Assembly (NCBI RefSeq): GCF_003852545.1
Contig: NZ_QAJR01000012.1
Span: forward strand, 182,924 to 246,923
Length of the DNA stretch: 64,000 nt
Reading direction: 5' to 3'
Source: Acidovorax sp. FJL06
Lineage (GTDB): Bacteria; Pseudomonadota; Gammaproteobacteria; Burkholderiales; Burkholderiaceae_C
This document shows, in pieces, positions 26,101 through 34,023 of the stretch. The translations under genes and the position numbers were made by a program. The number at the start of each line of letters is the position of its first letter. The first letter of the stretch is position 1. The notes under the pieces were generated by a model, which did not search any database, was not told where the DNA came from, and was given only the letters and a program-made list of their open reading frames with translations.

Positions 26101-26768
26101 GCGTGGAGACGGCAGGCATCCCGGTGGAAGACCGCCTGATCGAAGCCGGTGGCCGCCACAAGCGCGTGGTGGCGCAGTTGGGCATGGAGCTGGGTCGGAG
26201 CACCTTTGTGAGCCTGCGGGCCGACCACCTGCGCGTGCGCAACCCCGGCACCGTGGGGGTGGACCTGCGCACGCCCAGCCTGCCGTTCCTGGAGGAAATG
26301 CGCAACGCGCAGATGGTCAATCTCTCGACCACCGACCTGCTGGAGGACACGCCCAGCTTTGACACGGGCACGCTCAAGACCCTGGGCGCGGGCGTCAACC
26401 ACATGTTCAACCGCCGCTGGTCGGGCTATGCCAAATACCTGTACCAGGGCAGCGAAAGCCGCAGTTACGGCGCGGACGGGGCCGTGGGCCGCATCCCCTA
26501 CATCCCGCGCCATACGGCCGTGCTGGGCGCCACCTGGGCCAGCCCGCAGCGCCTGTACCTGAGCGGCCGCGCGGTGTACCGCTCCGAGCGGTTCGAGGAC
26601 AAGGAGAACCTCACCCGTATGGCCCCGGGCTGGGGGGTGGACCTCATGGGGTTCTGGGAATCCGAGGACAAGCACTGGGTGCTGGGGGCCGCTGCATTGA
26701 ACCTGTGGGCCCCGAAGTCCGACCGCCGCAAGACCCGCTATGTCCTGGACGCCCGCTACCGCTTCTGA
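23199..26768 (+). CDS. FecR domain - TPR - outer-membrane beta-barrel protein
   Basis: An exported protein of 1189 residues with a clear signal peptide (RLPALTALAVLAAMAFPPLA, cleaved after QA). Residues ~65-190 form a FecR domain (GDFVRTRQAARMALLFADDT, GRAWTQTK, IRGTDWDISVEDDGRTLI). Residues ~215-600 are a run of TPR units (PRPARDNLQRALQLSPQAPG; NPQAALDAFLRAGVMEPRYA). From ~residue 650 to the end, alternating amphipathic strands with aromatic ends (LGMSYRWGPTEQTWIKLGRS) and the terminal Phe of LDARYRF suggest an outer-membrane barrel, as in PgaA or BcsC. It overlaps the cyclase gene by 29 bp. The barrel is inferred from pattern, not from a named family. Confidence 0.8.
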   Translation: MPHQRNSRLPALTALAVLAAMAFPPLAQAAVPAGAAAEIVSLQGTGDQRAAAAADWSPARLAQPLATGDFVRTRQAARMALLFADDTQLRLHQNTVLQVKGVATPAQPVTTLLLNAGRAWTQTKRADGSRLNLETPAATAAIRGTDWDISVEDDGRTLITVLSGQVEFSNAQGAVSVGANEAAVAEVGKAPVKLVLSQPRDRIQWVNALRADPLPPLAAEPVPEALAPVRAALAARDLPAARAALAQARSSGAPAPWVAVMDAAIALQAGDLLAAREQLARQVAQPAAPLPAWLMQSDVQLVEGEGAAAANTLRAALQRWPAHPALTAQLARVLMLSDRVDEARAALDPLQATAHAEVALVRAELARRRGDAPATLAAYTEATQLAAGDARTWQGLGSAHVEREDPRPARDNLQRALQLSPQAPGAWGELGTLETFVNQFTEAGAAFATALGDNPADYVALTGQGLLHLKQGNPQAALDAFLRAGVMEPRYARAKTWTAVAYYQLGRHQDALSTLYQAIVLDDKDPVPHMLLAQIHTDLFQPGEAVEAARAAVERMPYLRSLNQVANDQKGSANLGASLAFFGMEDWALELAQQSFYPYWGGSHLFLADRYAGEFNKNSALFQGFLTDPMAFGASQRYASLLQQPGAHGAVGVTLDRDLYRMRAPAVTLNGMNNTHVPVSWFFKAQSANASEFPFDLQVNNAPAVRGGHGDVHARAVTVGAGMQPTERINLFAYVNQFDMRLASQNLFETALDNKSTQGALGMSYRWGPTEQTWIKLGRSVESILLQRYPTLYVEPPFISLMGVSSLPKKQFNDLQLRHTVDTAPGSRWSVALEHVRERQHNLIAGEAAVAADIPGVGPYRDSLFVGGYNHVDRRYTGLTLATAQRLDPALNLDAALGLQQIRHRVDGLTQSYLVNLDALSEEQARRAEMERVVTPRVGLVWQPVAGTTVRMAYQDWLRPLSVSTLTSVETAGIPVEDRLIEAGGRHKRVVAQLGMELGRSTFVSLRADHLRVRNPGTVGVDLRTPSLPFLEEMRNAQMVNLSTTDLLEDTPSFDTGTLKTLGAGVNHMFNRRWSGYAKYLYQGSESRSYGADGAVGRIPYIPRHTAVLGATWASPQRLYLSGRAVYRSERFEDKENLTRMAPGWGVDLMGFWESEDKHWVLGAAALNLWAPKSDRRKTRYVLDARYRF

Positions 26769-28749
26769 CCGCGCCGGGCCCGCAGCCTGGCGCAAGCCGC
26801 AGTGGGGCACGCTCGCGGCCTGCGCGCTGGCGCTGCTGCTGGTGGGGGCCGCCACATTCACCCGCACCTGGCATGCGCTGGAGTTCAAGACCTTTGACGT
26901 GCTCACGGCGCTGACGGCGCCGCAGCGCACGGCGCTGCCCGTGGTGATCCTGGCGATCGACGAGCCCACCTTCCAGGAGCTGCAGCAGGCCTGGCCCTTC
27001 CCGCGCGGCGTGCATGCGGCCCTGCTGCAGCGCCTGCATGCCGAAGGGGCGGCTGCCGTGGGCCTGGACATCGTGTTTGCCGACCCCTCCATGGAGGCCG
27101 AGGACGCGGCCCTGGACCGCGCCATTGCGGGCGCCGGCCCGGTGGTGCTGGCCGCCACGCGCGAGAAGATCGACAGCAGCAACGCGGCGCTGTGGCTGGA
27201 CGTGCAGCCGTTGCAGCGCTTTTTGGATGCGGGTGCCGATGCGGGCGATGCGGGTGTGGAGCCCGATGACGACTTCGTGGTGCGCCGCGCCCCGGTGGCG
27301 CGCGACGGGTTTGCCCTGCGGCTGGCGCAGCGCGCGGCCGAAGCGCGGGGCCTGGCCCCGGTGCTGCACCCCTTCGACTGGATTGGCTACCGCGGGGCGC
27401 GTGGCACCTTCGACACGCGTTCGTACTACCAGGCGCTGGAGCCGGGCCTGCTGCCCGCAGGCTTTTTCAAGGGCAAGATCGTGCTGGTGGGGCGCTCTGC
27501 GCGCACGGCCACCGAGCTCACGCGGTCGCAGGCCGACCTGTTCAACTCGCCGTTTGGCACGGCGGGCGGCGAGCGCCTGTTCCCGGGCGTGGAGTTGCAG
27601 GCCACGCTGGTGGACAACTACCTCACGGGCGGAGGCCTGCGCAGCGTGCACGAGGGCTGGACGCTGGCGCTTACCGCGCTGTTGCTGCCGGTGCTGCTGT
27701 GGGGCGGCCGCCGCCTGCACCCGGCGGGTGCGGCCGCGCTCACGGCCGCGCTGGTGGTGGCGATGGGGCTGGTGTCGTGGGGGCTGTTTGCGCGGTTTCG
27801 GCTCTGGTGGCCGCCGCTGCTGCCGGCCGCCGCGGCTGTGGCCGTCTACGCCGCTGCGGCGCTGGTGGCCTATGCCCTGGTGCGCCAGCGGGCCCGCCAG
27901 ACGCGCGCCATGCTCGCGCAGTACCTGCCGCCCGCCGTGGTCTCGCGCCTCATCGCACACCCCGAGCTGATGCGCCTGGGCGGCGAGGCGCGCGAGGTCA
28001 CGCTCATGTTCACCGACCTGGCCCACTTCACCACGCTGTCCGAGCGGCTCAGCGCCGAGCAGACGGTGGAGGTGCTCACCGGCTACTTCAACGCCATGAC
28101 ACCCATCGTGCACGCTACGGGTGGCACGGTGGACAAATTCATCGGCGACGCGGTGATGGCCTTCTGGGGGGCTCCGCTTTCCGACCCCCAGCATGCGGAG
28201 AACGCCGTGCGAGCCGCCATCGCCATGCAGCAGGCCATGCAGGCGCTGGTGGCCGACCTGGCCGCGCGCGGGCTGCCGCCCATCCACATGCGCATCGGCC
28301 TGCACACGGGCCGCGTGGTGGTGGGCAACGTGGGCTCGGAGCAGCGCTTTTCGTACACCGCGATTGGCGACGCGGTGAATCTGGCCGCGCGGCTGGAAGG
28401 GGCGAACAAGGCGTTTGGCACCGGCATTCTGCTGTCGGCGGCCACGGCGGCGCAGCTGCCGCCCACAGTGGCCTTGCGCGCGCTGGACGACGTGATCGTC
28501 AAGGGCAAGACCGAGCCCGTGCGCGTGTTCACGCCCTGCGACGATGCCGCCCTGTGCCAGGCCAGCCAGGCCGCGCTCGACGCCTTCCATGCCCGGGACT
28601 GGGACGGTGCCGCGCATTCCCTGGCGCAGGTGCTGCAGCGGCTGCCTGGCGACCTGGCCGCGCTGCGCCTGCAGGAGCGCGTGGCCGACGCGCGGGCCCT
28701 GCCGGCGGGGGCCGACTGGGCACCTGCCGTGGCGCTCGACAAGCTCTGA
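26740..28749 (+). CDS. adenylate cyclase with CHASE2 sensor domain
   Basis: A 669-residue class III nucleotidyl cyclase. One N-terminal helix (residues ~23-40) leads into a periplasmic CHASE2 domain (VVILAIDEPTFQELQQAWPF through VLVGRSA). Three more helices (~330-400) precede the catalytic domain (~415-600). It has metal-binding FTDLAHFTTLSE, DKFIGDAVMAFWG with the adenine-type lysine, and YTAIGDAVNLAARLE. The lysine argues for ATP rather than GTP. The start lies inside the 3' end of the FecR-TPR-barrel gene, so translation is probably coupled. It would make cAMP in response to a periplasmic signal. Confidence 0.92.
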   Translation: MSWTPATASDRAGPAAWRKPQWGTLAACALALLLVGAATFTRTWHALEFKTFDVLTALTAPQRTALPVVILAIDEPTFQELQQAWPFPRGVHAALLQRLHAEGAAAVGLDIVFADPSMEAEDAALDRAIAGAGPVVLAATREKIDSSNAALWLDVQPLQRFLDAGADAGDAGVEPDDDFVVRRAPVARDGFALRLAQRAAEARGLAPVLHPFDWIGYRGARGTFDTRSYYQALEPGLLPAGFFKGKIVLVGRSARTATELTRSQADLFNSPFGTAGGERLFPGVELQATLVDNYLTGGGLRSVHEGWTLALTALLLPVLLWGGRRLHPAGAAALTAALVVAMGLVSWGLFARFRLWWPPLLPAAAAVAVYAAAALVAYALVRQRARQTRAMLAQYLPPAVVSRLIAHPELMRLGGEAREVTLMFTDLAHFTTLSERLSAEQTVEVLTGYFNAMTPIVHATGGTVDKFIGDAVMAFWGAPLSDPQHAENAVRAAIAMQQAMQALVADLAARGLPPIHMRIGLHTGRVVVGNVGSEQRFSYTAIGDAVNLAARLEGANKAFGTGILLSAATAAQLPPTVALRALDDVIVKGKTEPVRVFTPCDDAALCQASQAALDAFHARDWDGAAHSLAQVLQRLPGDLAALRLQERVADARALPAGADWAPAVALDKL

Positions 28750-28932
28750 AGCCTGCCTCCGTGGCCAACATGGCGGTTTGTGGCGCCTGTTTGCGGTCCC
28801 GCAAACGCCGCTAAACACGTTTTTGCGGCGGGGCCATCCAAAGGTGCGACGATGGAGGTTCGCGGGACGGCTGTGGCGCCTGGCTGGCGTGGCGGCCGTG
28901 TCTTTCCGGAATCCACTTCAAGGAGCATCACC

Positions 28933-29283
28933 ATGCAAGTACAAGTCAACACCGATGACCACATCGAAGGCGGGGAGTCGCTGGCGCAATGGATCACGGC
29001 CGAAGCCAAGAGCCGCCTGTCGCGCTTTCAGGACCATGTCACGCGGCTGGAGGTGTTTTTGTCCGACCTGGATGCGGGCAAGTCGGGGGCGAACGACAAG
29101 CGCTGCCGCATCGAGGCCCGCGTGACCGGCCGACAGCCCGTCACCGTGACCGACGAGGCCGACAAGATGGCCAATGCCTTCATCGGCGCCGTGGACAAGC
29201 TGGCGCGCGCGCTCGACACCGACCTGGGCCGCGTGAAGGACCGCAACGGCCGCGACACCATCCGGGCCGCGTCCGAAGAGTGA
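28933..29283 (+). CDS. HPF/RaiA family ribosome-associated protein
   Basis: A 116-residue protein of the ribosome hibernation/RaiA fold. The beta strand MQVQVNTDDHIEGG, helix SLAQWITAEAKSRLSRFQDH, strand TRLEVFLSDLD and second helix ADKMANAFIGAVDKLARALD fit the family. It is a variant with an N-terminal strand unlike classic Hpf, of the type often found alone. AAGGAG precedes the ATG at 28933. It would bind ribosomes under slow growth or stress. Confidence 0.85.
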   Translation: MQVQVNTDDHIEGGESLAQWITAEAKSRLSRFQDHVTRLEVFLSDLDAGKSGANDKRCRIEARVTGRQPVTVTDEADKMANAFIGAVDKLARALDTDLGRVKDRNGRDTIRAASEE

Positions 29284-29286
29284 TGT

Positions 29287-29352
29287 TTTTATGAAATTGG
29301 CTGCCAGCGCTTGCTGGACAGGCGCTGGAAGCTATCAAATCAGGAGTTCTAC
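29287..29352 (-). repeat. interspersed repeat family 1, copy d (inverted)
   Basis: Read on the minus strand this begins ACTCCTGATTTGATAGCTTC and ends with GGCAGCCAATTTCAT, matching the copy at 4115 block for block. It fills the gap after the HPF-like gene and overlaps the last codons of vanB (stop at 29349). Confidence 0.7.
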
Positions 29353-30335
29353 AAATCCAGCACCAGCAGCTTGCTGCGCGCGCGCGAGCAGCAGGGCATG
29401 AACTGCTCGTTGGCGGCTTTTTCTTCCTCGGTGAGGTACATGTCGCGGTGGTCCACCTCGCCCTCCAGCACGCGCGTGAGGCAGGTGCCGCACACGCCCT
29501 GCTCGCACGAGGTGAGGATGTCGATGCCGTGGCCGCGCAGGGCCTCCACCACCGACACATCGGGCGCAATGGGGTAGACCTTGCCGGTGCTGGCAATGCG
29601 CACCTCAAAACCCTGGTCGCCCGAGGTGTCCTGCGCGGGGGCGCCAAAGTATTCGAGGTGGATATGGTCCTGCGCCCAGCCCAGGGCCCGGGCCGTGGTC
29701 ACCACATGGTCGATGAAGCCCGCCGGGCCACACACATACAGGCGCGTGTCGGCGCCGGGTGCGGCCAGCACGGCAGGCAAGTCCAGCTTTTGTTCGGGCG
29801 CGCCCGCATCGAAATGGAAATGCGTGTGCGCGGCCAGGGGCGACGCCGCGATCTCGCGCGCAAAGGCCGTGCGTTCCACCGAACGTGTGCAGTAGTGCAG
29901 CGCAAAGTCGGCGCCCGTGCCGGCCAGCCGGTCGGCCATGCACAACAGCGGCGTTACACCAATGCCACCCGCCAGCAGCACGGTGCGCTGCGCGGGGTGC
30001 AGTGCAAAGTGGTTGCGGGGCGTGCTGATGGTGATCACGTCGCCCTCGTGCACGCTGTCGTGCATGGCCACCGAGCCGCCGCGCGAGGCCGCGTCGCGCA
30101 ACACGGCGATGCGATACCGGTGCGGATCATCCTTCAAGGTGTGCGAGGCATTGCACAGCGAGTATTGCCGTGTCAGCCCCCCCACCGATTGCGGCAGGTG
30201 CACGTCGATGTGCGAGCCCGCGCTGAACGGCGGCAGCTCCGCGCCATCCACGCGTGCCAGCTCGAAGCTGGCGATGCCATCGGCCTCGGTCCGCTTCGCG
30301 ACGACGCGGACCTGCAGGGTTTCCTGCGCGGTCAT
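29349..30335 (-). CDS. vanB: vanillate O-demethylase, oxidoreductase (reductase) subunit
   Basis: A 328-residue class IA-type reductase. The FMN/flavin domain has RQYSLCNASH. The NAD-binding region is LLAGGIGVTPLLCMADRL, with CGPAGFIDHV. The C-terminal plant-type 2Fe-2S ferredoxin has Cys277, 282 and 285 (CEQGVCGTC) and Cys315. It passes electrons from NAD(P)H to the Rieske oxygenase VanA, encoded 4 bp upstream with overlapping ends. Demethylation of vanillate yields protocatechuate, the substrate of the operon at 41-47 kb. Close relatives serve other aromatic demethylases, so the substrate is inferred from context. Confidence 0.9.
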   Translation of the reverse strand: MTAQETLQVRVVAKRTEADGIASFELARVDGAELPPFSAGSHIDVHLPQSVGGLTRQYSLCNASHTLKDDPHRYRIAVLRDAASRGGSVAMHDSVHEGDVITISTPRNHFALHPAQRTVLLAGGIGVTPLLCMADRLAGTGADFALHYCTRSVERTAFAREIAASPLAAHTHFHFDAGAPEQKLDLPAVLAAPGADTRLYVCGPAGFIDHVVTTARALGWAQDHIHLEYFGAPAQDTSGDQGFEVRIASTGKVYPIAPDVSVVEALRGHGIDILTSCEQGVCGTCLTRVLEGEVDHRDMYLTEEEKAANEQFMPCCSRARSKLLVLDL

Positions 30336-31387
30336 GCGGCCACCCCCTGCTGCGCTGCGGGCGCGCGTTCGGCGGCCAAAAAGCGGTCGAGGATCTTGCG
30401 CGACTGCACGCCACCCGCGTCGATGTTGAGCATGAGCAGCTTGCGCTCGGGGTAGCGGGTGAGGTTCTCTTGTTGCAGCTCCAGCATCTGCTGGTCTTCG
30501 GCAAAGATCTTGCCCTGGCCGTCGCGAATCTGGGTGGTGAGCGAGGGATCCTGCGGCTTGAAGTTGCGCGCCATGCCCCAGAAGTAGTGGATGGAGGTCT
30601 CGGTCTCGGGCGTGATGAAGTCCACCACGATGCTCGATGCCTTCTTGTCCGCCGGGGCGTCGTAGCCGCCGTGGCCGGCCAGCGCCACGCCCACTTCGAT
30701 CAGCACATGGCTGGGCGGCGTGAAGTGGCAGATCTGCCAGCGGTCCACCAACTGGTCGTCGGGCAGGCCGTTCATGCGCAGCGCCATCTTCCAGAACGGG
30801 GGGGCTTCGATGCCTTCCATGAAGCGGCTGGTGATCACCTCATCACCCTCCACGCGGGTCTTGCAAGGCACCTCGTCGATTTCCTTTTGCCCGATGCTGG
30901 TGGAGTGCACGTAGGTCTCGTGCGTCAGGTCCATCAGGTTGTCGATCATCAGGCGGTAGTCGCAGGCAATGTGGTACAGCCCGCCGCCGTAGGCCCATTC
31001 GGGGTTGTTGGCCCAGGGCAGGTGGTGGATGGTGGCGGGGTCTGCCTTGTCTGCATCGCCAGGCCATACCCAGATGAAGCCATAGCGCTCCACCACCGGA
31101 AAGCTGCGCGCCTTGGGGAAACCCTGCACGCGCTGGCCGGGCATGGACACCGACTTGCCCGTGCACTCCACCCGCAGGCCGTGGTAGCCGCACTGCAGGT
31201 GGCCCTCGCACACGCTGCCCAGCGACAGCGGCGCGCCCCGGTGGGGGCAGAAGTCGTCCAGCGCAGCAACCTGGTCGGGCGCGGGGCGGTAGAAAACGAT
31301 CTTCTCGCCGCAGATGGTGCGGCCCAGGGGCTTGTCCGCGATCTCGTCGGGGGTGCAGGCGACGTACCAGGCGTTTTTGGGGAACAT
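30332..31387 (-). CDS. vanA: vanillate O-demethylase, Rieske oxygenase subunit
   Basis: A 351-residue Rieske oxygenase. The 2Fe-2S ligands are Cys47, His49, Cys66 and His69 (CPHRGAP...CGYHG). The mononuclear iron site is DNLMDLTHETYVH, with His156 and His161. The length and the start MFPKNAWYVACTPDEI are those of VanA. It makes protocatechuate and formaldehyde from vanillate with electrons from VanB. It is divergent from a GntR regulator, and two TGTATACA palindromes lie in between, at 31493 and 31600. Confidence 0.92.
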   Translation of the reverse strand: MFPKNAWYVACTPDEIADKPLGRTICGEKIVFYRPAPDQVAALDDFCPHRGAPLSLGSVCEGHLQCGYHGLRVECTGKSVSMPGQRVQGFPKARSFPVVERYGFIWVWPGDADKADPATIHHLPWANNPEWAYGGGLYHIACDYRLMIDNLMDLTHETYVHSTSIGQKEIDEVPCKTRVEGDEVITSRFMEGIEAPPFWKMALRMNGLPDDQLVDRWQICHFTPPSHVLIEVGVALAGHGGYDAPADKKASSIVVDFITPETETSIHYFWGMARNFKPQDPSLTTQIRDGQGKIFAEDQQMLELQQENLTRYPERKLLMLNIDAGGVQSRKILDRFLAAERAPAAQQGVAA

Positions 31388-31489
31388 GCTTGTCTCTCTC
31401 CGTGGGGTGGATGGGGCCGTCGCAGGCTTGGTATACAGCCAGCCGGCAGATCATGTGTTTCTGGGCCTGATTGTGCGAAAAAGCGGGTT

Positions 31490-31503
31490 TTATGTATACA
31501 TAA
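31490..31503. promoter_or_regulatory. GntR/VanR-type operator 1
   Basis: A perfect 14-bp palindrome, TTATGTATACATAA, with the 8-bp core TGTATACA at 31493. It lies between vanA and the divergent GntR gene. A weaker GGTATACA sits at 31430. The same core is found in front of the ABC transporter and ring-cleavage operons. Binding by the GntR protein is inferred from position and symmetry. Confidence 0.7.
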
Positions 31504-31599
31504 GAAAGGCATAAAACAGCTATCGCACACTGGCATATCTTCTAAGTGATTGTTTTGTATTGGGGTGGTGAGTTTTGAGATGGCTGTGGTGCGAATATG

Positions 31600-31607
31600 T
31601 GTATACA
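31600..31607. promoter_or_regulatory. GntR/VanR-type operator 2
   Basis: A second TGTATACA core, in context ATATGTGTATACATTC. It lies 74 bp before the GntR start codon, suited to autoregulation, and about 107 bp from operator 1. Confidence 0.65.
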
Positions 31608-31680
31608 TTCTCGCCAGGTCCGCCGTATCCTGGACCTCCCCGCATTCCGGCCCTGTTCCCACCTGTTGACGCCCCGCACC

Positions 31681-32457
31681 ATGAACCACCCCGAACCCCA
31701 GGCCATGGCCTCCCTTGGCGAGGCGGCCGACGCCGGTGCCTCGCAGGCGGTCAAGGCGCAGCTGCGGCTGCGCGAGATGATCCTGGCGGGTGACCTGCCC
31801 GGCGGCGCGCGCATTGCCGAGCTGACGCTGGTGGAGAAACTGGGCGTGTCGCGCACCCCCATTCGCGCGGCGCTGATGCGGCTGGAGCAGGAGGGGCTGT
31901 TGCACCGCCTGCCCGGCGGGGGCTATGCCGTGCGCACGTTCTCCGAGACCGACGTGGCCGACGCGATCGAGCTGCGCGGCACCATGGAAGGCCTGGCGGC
32001 GCGCCTGGCGGCCGAGCGCGGCGTGGCGCCCGCCGTGCTGGCCGAGGCCCATGCCTGCCTGGATGCCATCGACGCCACCCTGGCCCCGCCCACGCTGGAT
32101 GACGAGGGGTTCTCGCGCTATGTAGAACTGAATGCACGCTTTCACCTGCTGCTCAGCCGCATGGTGGGCAGCGACGTGGTGGCGCGCGAGCTGGACCGGG
32201 TCAAAGGCCTGCCGTTTGCCTCGCCCTCGGCCTTCGTGGTGGTGCAGACGCATTCGGCCCAGGCGCGCGACATGCTGGTGGTGGCGCAAGACCAGCATCG
32301 CCAGGCGCTGGACGCCATCGAGCGGCGCGAGGGTGCACGGGCCGAGGCCATCATGCGGGAGCATTCGCGCATCACGCGGCGCAACCTGCTGGCGGCGGTG
32401 CAGGCTTCATCGGTGCAAGGGCTGCCCGGGGTGCGGCTGATCCGGGAGCGCGCCTGA
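31681..32457 (+). CDS. vanR: GntR family (FCD subfamily) regulator, VanR-like
   Basis: A 258-residue FadR-type GntR regulator. The winged HTH spans residues ~20-90 (LREMILAGDLPGGARIAELT, KLGVSRTPIRAALMRLEQEG). The FCD ligand domain follows (DVADAIELRGTMEGLAARLA, ELNARFHLLLSRMVG, DQHRQALDAI), with the metal-binding histidines of the family. It is divergent from vanAB, as vanR commonly is. It is likely a repressor released by vanillate or a related acid. The palindromes at 31490, 31600, 32564 and 40528 are its candidate sites. Confidence 0.85.
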   Translation: MNHPEPQAMASLGEAADAGASQAVKAQLRLREMILAGDLPGGARIAELTLVEKLGVSRTPIRAALMRLEQEGLLHRLPGGGYAVRTFSETDVADAIELRGTMEGLAARLAAERGVAPAVLAEAHACLDAIDATLAPPTLDDEGFSRYVELNARFHLLLSRMVGSDVVARELDRVKGLPFASPSAFVVVQTHSAQARDMLVVAQDQHRQALDAIERREGARAEAIMREHSRITRRNLLAAVQASSVQGLPGVRLIRERA

Positions 32458-32563
32458 TGCCCTTTTCGGCTCGGTTGGGTTATTCCATTTGGTGATACCT
32501 GAATGCTTGAATTCCTGCTTGTGAAATAACGCAGCCCGGGCCACACTGCCGCCAGCATTTTTC

Positions 32564-32571
32564 TGTATACA
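32564..32571. promoter_or_regulatory. GntR/VanR-type operator 3
   Basis: TGTATACA 24 bp before the ATG of the ABC binding-protein gene, in a position able to block its promoter or initiation. It is the same 8-bp core as the sites at 31493, 31600 and 40528. Confidence 0.65.
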
Positions 32572-32594
32572 ACGACTTTTCACAGGAGACAACG

Positions 32595-33779
32595 ATGCAA
32601 AAACGCCAGCTTCTTCGTGCTTCGGCTGCCGCCGCCGTGGCGTTGTCCACCGGCCTGGCCGCCCTGCCAGCCGCCGCGCAGGACAACGTGTTCAAGATCG
32701 GCCTGATCCTGCCCATGACGGGCCAGCAAGCCACCACCGGCCGCCAGATCGAAGCCGCCGCCAAGCTCTACATGGCACAGAACGGCGACACCGTGGCCGG
32801 CAAGAAGGTGCAGCTCATCATCAAGGACGACACCAGCCTGCCCGATGTGACGCGCCGCCTGGCCCAGGAGCTGGTGGTGAACGAAAAGGTGAATGTGCTC
32901 GCCGGCATGGGCATCACGCCCTCGGCCATGGCCACCGCGCCCCTGGCCACGCAGTCCAAGACCCCGCTGGTGGTGATGGCCGCCGCCACCTCCAGCATCA
33001 CCGAGGCCTCGCCCTATGTGGTGCGCAGCAGCTTCACGCTGCCGCAGGTTTCCGTCGCGCTGGCCGACTGGGCGCCCAAGAACGGCATCAAGAAGGTGGT
33101 GACCCTGGTGAGCGACTACGGTCCGGGTATCGATGCGGAGAAGTATTTCAACCAGCGCCTGACCTTCAACGGCGGCCAGGTGACGGAAGCCTTGCGCGTG
33201 CCGCTGCGCAACCCCGACTTCGCCCCTTTCCTGCAAAAAGTGCGCGACGCCAAGCCCGACGCACTGTTCGTCTTCGTGCCCTCGGGCGCGGGCGCTGCGG
33301 TGATGAAGCAGTTCCTGGAGCGCGGCATGGACAAGGCCGGCATCAAGCTCATCGCCACCGGCGACGTGACCGATGACGACCAGCTCAACGACATGGGCGA
33401 TGGCGCCCTGGGCGTGGTCACGTCGCACCACTACTCGGCCGCACACCCCTCGCCGCTGAACAAGAAGTTTGTCGAGGCCTTCGAGAAGGCCAACAAGGGC
33501 CTGCGCCCCAACTTCATGGCCGTGGGCGGCTACGACGGCATGCGCGTCATCTATGAAGCGCTCAAGGCCACCAAGGGTGCGGGCGGCGGTGATGCGCTGC
33601 TGACCGCCATGAAGGGCCAGATCTTCGAGAGCCCGCGCGGCCCCGTGTTCATCGATGCACAGACCCGTGACATCGTGCAGAACGTGTACCTGCGCAAGGT
33701 GGAGCGTGTGAACGGCCAGCTGTTCAATGTGGAGTTCGACGTCATCAAGGACGTGAAGGACCCCGGAAAAACTAAGTAA
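32595..33779 (+). CDS. ABC transporter substrate-binding protein (LivK-like, aromatic acid uptake)
   Basis: A 394-residue periplasmic binding protein of the Leu/Ile/Val type. The signal peptide is KRQLLRASAAAAVALSTGLA, cleaved near AAAQ. The first lobe (FKIGLILPMTGQQATTGRQI) and hinge segments (GMGITPSAMATAPLATQSKT, VTLVSDYGPGIDAEKYF) are intact. It belongs with livHMGF 244 bp downstream. Placement between vanR and the ring-cleavage genes, and the operator at 32564, point to a vanillate- or protocatechuate-type ligand rather than amino acids. Confidence 0.88.
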   Translation: MQKRQLLRASAAAAVALSTGLAALPAAAQDNVFKIGLILPMTGQQATTGRQIEAAAKLYMAQNGDTVAGKKVQLIIKDDTSLPDVTRRLAQELVVNEKVNVLAGMGITPSAMATAPLATQSKTPLVVMAAATSSITEASPYVVRSSFTLPQVSVALADWAPKNGIKKVVTLVSDYGPGIDAEKYFNQRLTFNGGQVTEALRVPLRNPDFAPFLQKVRDAKPDALFVFVPSGAGAAVMKQFLERGMDKAGIKLIATGDVTDDDQLNDMGDGALGVVTSHHYSAAHPSPLNKKFVEAFEKANKGLRPNFMAVGGYDGMRVIYEALKATKGAGGGDALLTAMKGQIFESPRGPVFIDAQTRDIVQNVYLRKVERVNGQLFNVEFDVIKDVKDPGKTK

Positions 33780-33780
33780 C

Positions 33781-33845
33781 CCCCTGAGGCGCTGCGCGCC
33801 TTCCCCCTACAGGGGGACGCCGCCAGTGCGGCGGGGCGGCCCTTG
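33781..33845 (+). repeat. GC-rich intergenic repeat family 2, copy a
   Basis: CCCCTGAGGCGCTGCGCGCC is followed by TTCCCCC, GGGGGACGCCGCC and GGGGCGGCCCTTG. An inverted copy stands at 39389-39457. CCCCCTACAGGGGG can form a hairpin. It starts right after the stop of the binding-protein gene and may act as an RNA hairpin separating it from livH. Confidence 0.75.
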
Positions 33846-33900
33846 CACGGCGGCCGCTGGCGCAGGGCGCGCCGGTTGCGAGGGGCGGTGGCCTTCCTCC

Positions 33901-33928
33901 ACCCGTTCGGGCCGGGCTTGTCGAAGCC
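33901..33928 (+). repeat. REP-like repeat family 3 (half unit)
   Basis: CCGTTCGG followed by GCTTGTCGAAGCC matches the half-units at 45098 and 55622. This family of TTCG...GTCGAAG sequences is scattered in many proteobacterial genomes. Only one arm is seen here. Confidence 0.6.
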
Positions 33929-34023
33929 GGGGCGCACGGATCGAGTGCTCGGCTTTGGTGATTCGTCGCACTTCCACTGCCCTGAGCAGGGTGGTGCACT
34001 TTTGTCTTCAATGAAGTGATTTC

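Noticed and set aside
24204-27182. 992-codon open frame on the minus strand, antisense to the FecR and cyclase genes
   Set aside because: It is a mirror of GC-rich codon use in the real plus-strand genes. The predicted protein is rich in Ala, Gly, His and Gln, has no domain, and runs across two well-supported genes.
26644-28818. 724-codon open frame on the minus strand opposite the cyclase
   Set aside because: The translation is full of Arg, Gly, His and Gln runs with no motif. The opposite strand carries an unmistakable CHASE2 cyclase.
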